Assembly: GCF_042466415.1 (NCBI RefSeq)
Contig: NZ_JAXHCH010000001.1
Span: forward strand, 391,326-455,325
DNA from: Albirhodobacter sp042466415
GTDB taxonomy: Bacteria; Pseudomonadota; Alphaproteobacteria; Rhodobacterales; Rhodobacteraceae
Length of the DNA stretch: 64,000 nucleotides
Direction of reading: 5' to 3'
Part shown: positions 33,609 through 41,560 of the stretch, one piece after another
Numbering within the stretch: the stretch's first letter is position 1
How the letters are laid out: each line of letters starts with the position of its first letter
Made by a program: the position numbers and the translations under genes
Notes under the pieces: generated by a model
The model's input: only the letters and a program-made list of their open reading frames with translations
Told to the model about the DNA's origin: nothing
The model's database searches: none

Positions 33609-34498
33609 CCGCTAAGCTTCTGGATGGAAAGGCTTTCGCAAAAGGCGTCAGTGCCGAGATCACCAAATCAGTTGCCTCATTGAAGCAACAAGGGATCACG
33701 CCGGGTTTGGCGGTGGTGCTGGTGGGCGAGGACGCGGCGTCGGAAGTTTACGTTCGCAATAAAGGCCTGCAAACCAAGGCCTGCGGGATGAATTCATTCG
33801 AGCACAAATTGCCCGCGCAGACCAGCGAAGCAGATTTGCTCGCGTTGATCGGGCGATTGAACGCGGATGCGTCTGTGCACGGCATTCTTGTGCAACTCCC
33901 CCTGCCATCGCATCTCAATGCGGATTTGGTCATCAATACAATCGATCCCGCGAAAGACGTTGACGGTTTTCATATTTCCAACGTGGGCCTTTTGGGCACG
34001 GGGCAACGGGCATTGGTGCCATGCACGCCCTTGGGGTGCTTGATGCTGCTACGAGATCATCTTGGCAGTTTGGCCGGGCTAAATGCCGTTGTTGTCGGGC
34101 GGAGCAATATTGTTGGCAAGCCGCTTGCGCAGCTACTGCTCAACGATAGCTGCACGGTCACGATTGCCCATTCGCGCACGCGCGATCTGCCGTCGATCTG
34201 TCGCGGCGCGGATATCTTGATCGCAGCGGTCGGTCGACCAGAATTGATCACCGCCGACTATATCAAACCCGGCGCGACGGTGATTGATGTTGGCATCAAC
34301 CGTGTGCCTGCGGGCGATGGCAAGACGCGGCTTGTGGGGGATGTTGATTTTGCCTCGGTCAGCAAAGTTGCGGGGGCGATTACGCCGGTGCCGGGCGGGG
34401 TCGGGCCGATGACCATCGCTTGCTTGCTCGCAAACACGCTCACCGCATGTTGCCATGCGCATAACCTTTCGGAATCCGCGCTTTCCAGCGCGTCATGA
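33605..34498 (+). CDS. folD: Bifunctional methylene-THF dehydrogenase / methenyl-THF cyclohydrolase
   Basis: A 297-residue FolD. The catalytic-Lys segment VYVRNKGLQTKACGMNSFEH, the QLPLPSHLN loop, DVDGFHISNVG, the NADP-binding VVVGRSNIVGKPLAQLLL and the closing TPVPGGVGPMTIACLL are all present. It oxidises the methylene-THF formed by MgdABCD to 10-formyl-THF. Coupled to mgdD by a four-base overlap, so it belongs to the catabolic operon; a second housekeeping folD may exist elsewhere. Confidence 0.96.
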   Translation: MTAKLLDGKAFAKGVSAEITKSVASLKQQGITPGLAVVLVGEDAASEVYVRNKGLQTKACGMNSFEHKLPAQTSEADLLALIGRLNADASVHGILVQLPLPSHLNADLVINTIDPAKDVDGFHISNVGLLGTGQRALVPCTPLGCLMLLRDHLGSLAGLNAVVVGRSNIVGKPLAQLLLNDSCTVTIAHSRTRDLPSICRGADILIAAVGRPELITADYIKPGATVIDVGINRVPAGDGKTRLVGDVDFASVSKVAGAITPVPGGVGPMTIACLLANTLTACCHAHNLSESALSSAS

Positions 34499-34508
34499 GG
34501 ATGTTGAA

Positions 34509-35393
34509 ATGACCAAATACTGCCTGACGGTGACCTGTCCTTCCCAACGCGGCATTGTCGCTGCGATCTCGTCATTCTTGGCGACGAAAGGTTGCAATAT
34601 TATTGACAGCTCGCAGTTTGACGACCTCGCGACCGATATGTTTTTCATGCGGATCGGGCTGGTGTCCGAACAGGGCGTATCGGAGGCGGAATTGCGCGAG
34701 GATTTCGCGGCTGTGGCGGCGCAATTCGGGATGGATTTTGCGTTCCATGACGCGGCCAAAAAGATGAAAGTCGTGATCATGGTGTCGCGGTTCGGGCATT
34801 GTTTGAACGATCTTTTGTACCGCGTGAAGATCGGCGCTCTGCCGGTTGATATCGTGGCTGTGATCTCGAATCACATGGATTATCAAAAGGTTGTGGTGAA
34901 TCAGGATATCCCGTTCCACTGCATCAAAGTGACGAAGGAAAACAAGATTGAGGCGGAGGCGATGATCATGAAGGTCGTCGAGGATGCGGGGGCGGAGCTG
35001 ATCGTTCTGGCGCGGTACATGCAGATTTTGTCGGATCAGATGTGCGCGAAAATGTCGGGGCGGATCATCAACATTCACCACTCGTTCCTGCCCAGTTTCA
35101 AGGGGGCGAACCCCTATAAACAGGCGTATGAGCGCGGCGTGAAGCTGATCGGCGCGACGTCGCATTACGTGACGGCGGATCTCGATGAGGGGCCGATTAT
35201 CGAGCAAGACACGATCCGCGTGACCCACGCGCAATCGCCCGAGGATTACGTGTCGCTGGGCCGCGATGTGGAGGCGCAAGTCCTCGCCCGCGCCATCCAC
35301 GCCCACGCCCACCACCGCGTTTTCCTCAATGGAAACAAAACGATCGTCGTCCCCGCCTCACCAGGAAGCTACTCCTCCGAACGCATGGGGTGA
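34509..35393 (+). CDS. purU: Formyltetrahydrofolate deformylase
   Basis: A 294-residue enzyme that hydrolyses 10-formyl-THF to formate and THF. The N-terminal ACT domain (CLTVTCPSQRGIVAAISSFL) is followed by the formyltransferase-fold domain with MVSRFGHCLNDLLYR, INIHHSFLPSFKGANPY carrying the catalytic His, and YVTADLDEGPIIEQD with the catalytic Asp. With FolD it drains the one-carbon unit from methylated amines to formate. Ten bases separate it from folD. Confidence 0.95.
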   Translation: MTKYCLTVTCPSQRGIVAAISSFLATKGCNIIDSSQFDDLATDMFFMRIGLVSEQGVSEAELREDFAAVAAQFGMDFAFHDAAKKMKVVIMVSRFGHCLNDLLYRVKIGALPVDIVAVISNHMDYQKVVVNQDIPFHCIKVTKENKIEAEAMIMKVVEDAGAELIVLARYMQILSDQMCAKMSGRIINIHHSFLPSFKGANPYKQAYERGVKLIGATSHYVTADLDEGPIIEQDTIRVTHAQSPEDYVSLGRDVEAQVLARAIHAHAHHRVFLNGNKTIVVPASPGSYSSERMG

Positions 35394-35486
35394 GGTAGAT
35401 GAAAATTCGGCGCGCGCTCTGGCGTTCTGGCGCGCGCCTGCGCTATCCTTTGCTCCGGCGATGACCCGCCGTGCAAAGGATAGCCC

Positions 35487-36194
35487 GTGCCCCGTTCCCC
35501 AGTGCAAATCGACGCGAGCGTTGGCTCGACCGTGCGATACGTCATCGAGACGCTTTCGGCGCGGATCATATCGCGTGAATACGGTGTGGAGGAGCGCCTT
35601 CCGGCCGAACGTCAGCTTGCGCAAGATCTGGGCGTTGCGCGCAATACGGTGCGCGAGGCGCTTGATCAGTTGGAAGAACATGGCATGATCCGCCGCCGCG
35701 CCGGATCTGGTTCATTCGTGACCTATGATCCTGCTGGCGCGGGCGATTCTGCTTCTCCTGTTGCGGCGGAAACGGGGCCGCTTCAGTTGCAGGTGATGCG
35801 CGGAATTTTGGAGCCGGAAATGGTGCGCCTTGCGGTGATCTCCATGCCGCCGCGCGACATCGAGGCGCTTGGCGAGACGCTATCAAAAATGGAAGCAGTT
35901 CAGAGCGATGCGAGCGCATTCGTGCGTTTGGAGGAAGATTTTCATCGTCAGATTGCGGCGGGCACAGGTAATCCCCTGTTGGTGGCCTGCTACTCGCTGG
36001 TGATTGAGGCGCGGCGGCAGGCATTTCGCGCCGCGATGTATCGCCGCCACCTCACGCCCAGCCGAATTGCCGCGTATCAGCGTGGCTACAATGCCCTGTT
36101 CAATGCGATCGCATCGCGCGACATCGAAGCGGCCAGCGAATTTATGAAGCTGACCCTGATCGAAGATCAGAAGTTGTTGATGCAGTCGGATTGA
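35487..36194 (+). CDS. GntR-family regulator, FCD (FadR) subgroup
   Basis: A 235-residue regulator. The N-terminal winged helix has ERLPAERQLAQDLGVARNTV followed by REALDQLEEHGMIRRRAGSG (about residues 20-80). The all-helical FCD domain follows (about 100-230), with EEDFHRQIAAGTGNPLL. The usual later metal-ligand His residues (EHxxIxxAI and the terminal xxH) are replaced: YQRGYNALFNAI and MKLTL. Metal binding is thus doubtful. It lies after purU on the same strand and its 3' end overlaps that of the convergent substrate-binding-protein gene by 53 bases. A FadR-like palindrome sits in front of tmm. Confidence 0.88.
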   Translation: MPRSPVQIDASVGSTVRYVIETLSARIISREYGVEERLPAERQLAQDLGVARNTVREALDQLEEHGMIRRRAGSGSFVTYDPAGAGDSASPVAAETGPLQLQVMRGILEPEMVRLAVISMPPRDIEALGETLSKMEAVQSDASAFVRLEEDFHRQIAAGTGNPLLVACYSLVIEARRQAFRAAMYRRHLTPSRIAAYQRGYNALFNAIASRDIEAASEFMKLTLIEDQKLLMQSD

Positions 36195-37455
36195 GGGCTG
36201 CTGGGAGTCGCTGGTGCCACATCTGACCAAGATCCTCCATGTGGGCGCGCAACCGCTGACTGTTGCGATCAAGCCAGCCGCTGACCGAGCCAAAAGCCGC
36301 GATCCTTGCACGCCCGTTCTGGATCGTCACAACGGGCCAATCCCCGACGAGGGCATTGTCGAGCCCGAAGATATCTGCGCCGCTCCACCTTGCTGGGCCA
36401 AAGATATGCTGCATCTGCTGTGCGCGCTTCATTGCGGCAAGAACCGTAATTGGATCAATCGTATCGGCGATCTCCACCGCGCTGTGCCAGAGATCGAGGA
36501 TGGACGCATATTCCCAACTCACCGCGCTCCATTGGTTCGGGAACTGACGGTTGTAGAGTTCGAAAAACGTTTTGGGCTGGCGGAAGAAGAACGCCGTATC
36601 GGCGAGCTTCGGATCATCAAAATCCGGAAACTGAAACGTATAGCGCGACATGAAATCGGCAGAGGTCCGCGCGATCAGGGTGGGGTAATCGTCCGCGGTG
36701 CAAGCCAGTATTTCACCGGTAAACCCTTGCGCGAAGGCGGCCTCGGTGAGGGCCTTGGCCATCGGGGGCGCGGAGGAGCACCAGCACAGCACATCCGGTG
36801 CCTCGGCCAGCATTGCGGCGACGATCCCGCGCGCGTCTTTGTTGTTCGGCGCATAGCGGATTTCTTTAATCCGGTCACGGCCTGCGGCATCAAATGCGGC
36901 GCGGTAAACGGCGAGCGAGGGCAAGCCGAGGCTATCGGTTTGGGAGCATAAGGCGACTTTGCGCGCTGCGGGGCGGTTCTGTGCGAGCCATTCGACGCCC
37001 GTCGCGTTGAACAGGGGGTGCACCTCGGCAGGGGCGATCAACGACGGCGTTTCGGGCGATAGATCGGAGGTCAACATCGTGGCAACCAACGCCTTACGTG
37101 CCATCAGATACGGCAGAGCGGGCGCAAAACTGTCGCCGCCCAAAGTAAGAAAGAGGCGCACATGCTGACGTTCCAACATATCGCGGGCGGCGGCTAGGGT
37201 GTGGTGAGCGCCAAGTGCACTATCTTGCGCGACGATTTCGATGCGGTGGCGGCGGCCGGTGACCATCAGCCCTCCGCGGGCATTGATGCCATCGGCCCAG
37301 ATCCGGCAGCCGTCGAGACCCGGTTTGCCCCAAATTTCTTCTGCGCCTGAAAGTGGCGTCAGGAATCCTATTTTGATCGGGTCACGATCCTGCACACTGA
37401 GTCGCGGCAGTGAACCAGTGACGGCAAGATGCTGTGCGAGTGAAAACCTGCTCAT
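36142..37455 (-). CDS. Type I periplasmic-binding-fold protein without a visible signal peptide
   Basis: A 437-residue protein of the LivJ/UrtA/AmiC (Peripla_BP_6) family: IKIGFLTPLSGAEEIWGKPG, LDGCRIWADGINARGGL, then RHRIEIVAQDSALGAHHTLA, and WSAVSWEYASILDLWHSAVE near the end. The N terminus, MSRFSLAQHLAVTGSLPRLS, has no hydrophobic core, so export is not apparent; no better upstream start was seen. No permease or ATPase genes are nearby. A cytoplasmic sensor role, as for AmiC, is a reasonable idea. It is divergent from tmm across a 190-base spacer and convergent, with overlap, with the GntR gene. Confidence 0.82.
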   Translation of the reverse strand: MSRFSLAQHLAVTGSLPRLSVQDRDPIKIGFLTPLSGAEEIWGKPGLDGCRIWADGINARGGLMVTGRRHRIEIVAQDSALGAHHTLAAARDMLERQHVRLFLTLGGDSFAPALPYLMARKALVATMLTSDLSPETPSLIAPAEVHPLFNATGVEWLAQNRPAARKVALCSQTDSLGLPSLAVYRAAFDAAGRDRIKEIRYAPNNKDARGIVAAMLAEAPDVLCWCSSAPPMAKALTEAAFAQGFTGEILACTADDYPTLIARTSADFMSRYTFQFPDFDDPKLADTAFFFRQPKTFFELYNRQFPNQWSAVSWEYASILDLWHSAVEIADTIDPITVLAAMKRAQQMQHIFGPARWSGADIFGLDNALVGDWPVVTIQNGRARIAAFGSVSGWLDRNSQRLRAHMEDLGQMWHQRLPAALNPTASTTSDLRSGSAS

Positions 37456-37592
37456 ATTTTCATCTATAACTGCTTTTATAAGAAGCGAAACGGCAAAATG
37501 TAGGAAAATTATATTCCCATAAAGAAAATAAGTTGACGCAAACCGCCCCTCTACCGCCTCATTGGTTCACACCGAATGTGCCAATTTGGGCA

Positions 37593-37608
37593 ACTGGTCC
37601 GAACCAGT
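37593..37608. promoter_or_regulatory. FadR/GntR-type palindrome in front of tmm
   Basis: ACTGGT-CCGA-ACCAGT is a perfect 6+4+6 palindrome, close to the E. coli FadR consensus (AACTGGTCNGACCAGTT) and to GntR-FCD operators with TGGT...ACCA arms. It lies 38 bases before the tmm start, downstream of a TTGACG at 37533 that could be the -35 box. The GntR-FCD protein encoded at 35487 is the obvious candidate ligand. Confidence 0.6.
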
Positions 37609-37645
37609 AGCGCAATCCGCACACACGCAGACGCAGGGGGCGAAT

Positions 37646-38989
37646 ATGACCAAACGAGTAGCCGTTATTGGCGCAGGGCCATCGGGGTTGGCACAGTTGC
37701 GGGCGTTTCAATCCGCCGCGCAGAAGGGCGCTGAGATCCCCGACGTGGTCTGTTTCGAGAAGCAATCCAATTGGGGCGGATTGTGGAATTACACTTGGCG
37801 CACCGGCGTTGATGAGAATGGCGAGCCGGTGCATTGCTCTATGTATCGCTACCTGTGGACCAATGGCCCGAAAGAAGGTCTGGAATTCGCCGATTACTCG
37901 TTTGAGGAACATTTCGGCAAGCAGATCGCTTCCTACCCGCCGCGCGCGGTGATGGTCGATTATATCGAGGGGCGCGTGTTGAAAGCGGGTGTCCGCGATT
38001 GGATCCGTTTCTCGACGGTGGTGCGCTGTGTTGAATTTGACGATGAGACCCAGAAATTTACGATGACCGTGCATGATATGGTCAACGACACGATGTATAA
38101 GGAAGTGTTCGATCATGTGATCGTCGCCTCTGGTCACTTCTCCTCGCCCAACGTGCCGGAATACCCTGGGTTTGAGACGTTCAACGGACGGATTGTTCAT
38201 GCCCACGACTTCCGTGATGCGCGGGAGTATTCGGGCAAAGATGTGCTTTTGGTCGGGGCGTCTTACTCCGCCGAGGATATCGGATCGCAATGCTGGAAAT
38301 ACGGCGCGAAGTCGGTCACGACCAGTTACCGCTCGGCGCCGATGGGGTTTGATTGGCCAGAGAATTGGGAAGAAAAACCCGCCCTCGTGAGTGTCGAGGG
38401 CAAAACGGCGACCTTCATCGATGGCAGCACAAAAGACTTCGATGCGATCATCCTTTGCACGGGGTATAAGCATTATTTCCCGTTCTTGCCGGACGATCTG
38501 CGCCTGAAAACCAAGAACCGTTTGGCCACTGCCGATCTCTATAAAGGGGTCGCCTATGTCCATAATCCGGCGCTGTTTTATCTGGGCATGCAGGACCAGT
38601 GGTTCACCTTCAACATGTTCGACGCGCAGGCCTGGTATGTCCGCGATGTGATCATGGGGCGGATCGAGATGCCGACCGACAAGGCCGTAATGTTGGCCGA
38701 TGTGGCCGAGCGTGAGGCCCGCGAGGAGGCATCGGACGATACCAAATACGCGATCAAATATCAGGGCGCGTATATCAAGGAGCTGATCGCAGATACCGAT
38801 TACCCGAGCTTTGATGTGGATGGCGCTTGCGAGGCATTCTTTGAGTGGAAGGCGCATAAGGCCAAAGGGATCATGGGCTTCCGCGACAATTGCTACAAAT
38901 CCCTGATCACCGGAACCATGGCGCCCAGGCATCACACACCTTGGAAAGATGCGTTGGACGACACGATGGAAGTCTACCTGCAAAACTGA
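37646..38989 (+). CDS. tmm: Trimethylamine monooxygenase
   Basis: A 447-residue class B flavin monooxygenase that oxidises trimethylamine to its N-oxide with NADPH and O2. The FAD loop VAVIGAGPSGLAQLRAF, the NWGGLWNYTWRTG segment, the FMO fingerprint FNGRIVHAHDF, the NADPH loop VLLVGASYSAEDIGSQCW and the LCTGYKHYFPFLP motif are present. Length and sequence style match bacterial Tmm of SAR11 and Roseobacters rather than eukaryotic FMOs. I place the start at 37646 (MTKRVAVIGAG) behind AGGGGG. It is followed directly by tdm. Confidence 0.95.
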   Translation: MTKRVAVIGAGPSGLAQLRAFQSAAQKGAEIPDVVCFEKQSNWGGLWNYTWRTGVDENGEPVHCSMYRYLWTNGPKEGLEFADYSFEEHFGKQIASYPPRAVMVDYIEGRVLKAGVRDWIRFSTVVRCVEFDDETQKFTMTVHDMVNDTMYKEVFDHVIVASGHFSSPNVPEYPGFETFNGRIVHAHDFRDAREYSGKDVLLVGASYSAEDIGSQCWKYGAKSVTTSYRSAPMGFDWPENWEEKPALVSVEGKTATFIDGSTKDFDAIILCTGYKHYFPFLPDDLRLKTKNRLATADLYKGVAYVHNPALFYLGMQDQWFTFNMFDAQAWYVRDVIMGRIEMPTDKAVMLADVAEREAREEASDDTKYAIKYQGAYIKELIADTDYPSFDVDGACEAFFEWKAHKAKGIMGFRDNCYKSLITGTMAPRHHTPWKDALDDTMEVYLQN

Positions 38990-39016
38990 GGGTCTCTTGT
39001 CCCTGATACTTCCTGA

Positions 39017-39039
39017 GGGGGCTTGTCCCCCGCTTTTTT
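39017..39039 (+). terminator. Short hairpin plus T-run between tmm and tdm
   Basis: GGGGG-CTTGT-CCCCC followed by GCTTTTTT. With only five stem pairs it is probably a leaky terminator or attenuator that lowers tdm relative to tmm transcription. Confidence 0.45.
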
Positions 39040-39050
39040 AGGATAAACGG

Positions 39051-41429
39051 ATGTTGCAATCTCCTCCTCCCGCGCTGTTTCGCGCAGGCCCACCGACCGC
39101 GACGCGCCCGCGCAGGGCGTTGGCGTTCGGGTCGGCGCTGACCGTCGCGGATGAGCGGCACATGGTCTCAGGCGGCGGGGTGATTGCGGTGCCGATTGCG
39201 GCGGGCGATGTCCTGAAAATCACCAATGACGAAGGCGGGCAGCCTTGTGAGATCATCGCAGCCCATCCCGACGGGCGGGTTGATTGCGGATTGCTGGGCG
39301 TGGCGGCGGATCGCGCGGCGGACGGGTTGCGCGCGGCGCTGGGATCACCTGCGGATGGGATGGCGCGGCTGCGTTTGGGTTTGGCGCGGCGCGGGATTGA
39401 GATTGGCGGCGCGCGGGCGATTGGCTTGTTTGGCGCGGCCTCGCGGGCGAATGAGGCGGTGTCATTCACCGCGCAGGGGGCGGGGCTGGTGCTGGTCTGC
39501 GCCCCCGCGGCGGTGATGAATTTCGAGGCGCAAGATACCGCGACGCCGTTGACCGTGTTGATCACGCGCAAGGAAAAGCGCGCGAAGGGGCGGTTTGCTT
39601 TGCCCGACCCTCTGGCCGATCCGCTGCAAGATCTGCGGATCGCGTCCTCCACCGCGCAGGCTTACCGCGTCAAAGCGGGCGATTATCTGCAAATCATCGA
39701 TGTTGATGGCCGCCAATGCACCGATTTCCAATGTTTTGACGCGCGCAAACTGGATCGCGGCATCGCAAATCCGTTGGATGTGACGACCACGCGGACCTTG
39801 ATGGGCCATGCCTATCCCAACCCCGGCCTGCATGCGAAATATTACGATCAGGATTTCACGCCGCTGGTCGAAGTAATCCAAGACACTTGCGGGCGGCATG
39901 ATGCGTTCGCGATGGCCTGTGCGTCGAAGTATTACGACGATATCGGCTATCCCGGCCACGCCAATTGCTCGGATAATTTCAACGGCGCGCTGGAGGAGTA
40001 CGGCGTGCCGGCCCGTGCGGGTTGGATGGCGGCGAATTTCTTCTTCAACACCGCGATTGATGCGCATGGCGTGATGATCGCGGATGAGCCGTGGTCCCGC
40101 CCCGGCGATTATGTCTTGATGCGGGCGCTCACCGATCTGGTCTGCGTCTCCTCGGCCTGCCCCGATGATACCTCGGCCGCGAATGGCTGGGACCCCACCG
40201 ATATTCACCTGCGCACCTATTCCGGATCGGAGCGATTTTTGCGCGCCTCCGCATGGCGCGCCACCCCCGACGCGGAGCCGATCATGACCCGACAGAGCGC
40301 CTTCCATGACAAATTCGCTTCGCTGACCCACGATTTTGTTGAATATAAGGGCTTCTGGTTGCCCAATTCCTTCGCGCAAACCGATGCGGTGGAAAGCTAT
40401 TGGGCCTGCCGCACGGGCGTGGTCGCGATGGATTTGAGCGCGCTGCGCAAATTCGAGATCACCGGACCGGATGCCGAGGCGTTGATGCAATGGGTGCTGA
40501 CGCGGGATGTGAAAAAGCTGGGCGTGGGGCAGGTGGTGTATTCCGCGATGTGCTATCCGCATGGCGGGATGATTGATGACGGCACGCTGTTCCGGCTGGG
40601 CGCGCAGAATTTCCGTTGGATCGGTGGCTCGGATGAGGGCGGCGTTTGGATGCGCGAACAGGCGGAGGCGCTTGGGCTCAATGTGCTGGTGCGCTCCTCA
40701 ACCGATCAGATGCATAACCTCGCCGTGCAAGGCCCGAACTCCCGCGATCTGATCGACGAGATCATTTGGACCCCGCCGCATCAACCTGCGATCAAGGATT
40801 TGGGCTGGTTCCGCTTCACCGTGGGCCGGATCGGCGGGGCTTCGGGCGCGCCAGTGGTGGTGTCGCGCACGGGGTATACCGGTGAGCTGGGCTATGAGAT
40901 TTTCTGCCATCCCAAAGACGGCGCCGCCGTGTTTGACGCGGTGTTTGGCGCGCAGGCGGCGAAGGGCATCCGCCCGATGGGGCTTGCCGGTCTGGATTTG
41001 GTACGGATCGAGGCGGGGCTGATTTTCGCGGGCTATGATTTCTCCGATCAAACCGATCCGTTTGAGGCGGGCATCGGGTTCACCGTGCCGCTCAAATCGA
41101 AGGCCGATGATTTTATTGGCCGCGACGCGTTGATCCGGCGCAAGGAAACCCCCGCGCGCAAATTCGTGGGCTTGGAAATTGAGGGTCAGGACCCGGTCGC
41201 GCATGGCGATTGCGTCCGAATTGGCCGCGCGCAGGTGGGCGAGGTGTGCTCTGCGATGATATCGCCGCGCTCACGCACGGTGATCGCGCTCGCGCGGATT
41301 GATGTGGCGCATGCAGATGCGGGCACCGCGGTCGAGATCGGCCAGCTCGACGGACATATCAAACGGATCGCGGCAACCGTGGCAGGTGTTGCCCATTACG
41401 ATCCGACGAAGGAACGCCCGCGGTCGTAA
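39051..41429 (+). CDS. tdm: Trimethylamine N-oxide demethylase
   Basis: A 792-residue two-part enzyme converting TMAO to dimethylamine and formaldehyde. The N-terminal half (to about residue 400) contains the DUF1989 metal-binding domain, with YLQIIDVDGRQCTDFQCFDA and later CGRHDAFAMACASKYYDDIG and HANCSDNF supplying Cys/His ligands. The C-terminal half (about 420-790) is a GcvT/DmdA-like tetrahydrofolate domain (ALRKFEITGPDAEALMQWVL; SRTGYTGELGYEIFCHPKDG), thought to catch the formaldehyde. Both halves match the known Tdm build. It is in line with tmm, 61 bases behind it. Confidence 0.95.
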   Translation: MLQSPPPALFRAGPPTATRPRRALAFGSALTVADERHMVSGGGVIAVPIAAGDVLKITNDEGGQPCEIIAAHPDGRVDCGLLGVAADRAADGLRAALGSPADGMARLRLGLARRGIEIGGARAIGLFGAASRANEAVSFTAQGAGLVLVCAPAAVMNFEAQDTATPLTVLITRKEKRAKGRFALPDPLADPLQDLRIASSTAQAYRVKAGDYLQIIDVDGRQCTDFQCFDARKLDRGIANPLDVTTTRTLMGHAYPNPGLHAKYYDQDFTPLVEVIQDTCGRHDAFAMACASKYYDDIGYPGHANCSDNFNGALEEYGVPARAGWMAANFFFNTAIDAHGVMIADEPWSRPGDYVLMRALTDLVCVSSACPDDTSAANGWDPTDIHLRTYSGSERFLRASAWRATPDAEPIMTRQSAFHDKFASLTHDFVEYKGFWLPNSFAQTDAVESYWACRTGVVAMDLSALRKFEITGPDAEALMQWVLTRDVKKLGVGQVVYSAMCYPHGGMIDDGTLFRLGAQNFRWIGGSDEGGVWMREQAEALGLNVLVRSSTDQMHNLAVQGPNSRDLIDEIIWTPPHQPAIKDLGWFRFTVGRIGGASGAPVVVSRTGYTGELGYEIFCHPKDGAAVFDAVFGAQAAKGIRPMGLAGLDLVRIEAGLIFAGYDFSDQTDPFEAGIGFTVPLKSKADDFIGRDALIRRKETPARKFVGLEIEGQDPVAHGDCVRIGRAQVGEVCSAMISPRSRTVIALARIDVAHADAGTAVEIGQLDGHIKRIAATVAGVAHYDPTKERPRS

Positions 41430-41439
41430 GCCGCGGCGG

Positions 41440-41461
41440 ATGCCGTTCGGGAGACCGGCAT
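41440..41461 (+). other. Hairpin between tdm and amtB
   Basis: ATGCCG and CGGCAT form a 6-base stem around a 10-base loop just after the tdm stop. There is no T run. It fits the series of intercistronic hairpins in this cluster. Confidence 0.4.
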
Positions 41462-41560
41462 GAGGCCATGATCAGAGACGCCAAAAGGCGCGGGGATTGG
41501 GGTTGGGAGGACTTAAAACGGGGCGAAAACGCCTTTCCACAAGCAACAGGGAGCTTTGAC

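Noticed and set aside
37559..38983. A 474-codon open frame antisense to tmm.
   Set aside because: It mirrors a strongly supported gene, has His/Arg/Ile-rich composition typical of antisense frames in GC-rich DNA and matches no family. The same applies to long antisense frames opposite gmaS (26030-27199), dmmB/dmmC (45182-46228) and nspC plus the polyamine synthase gene (59143-60741).
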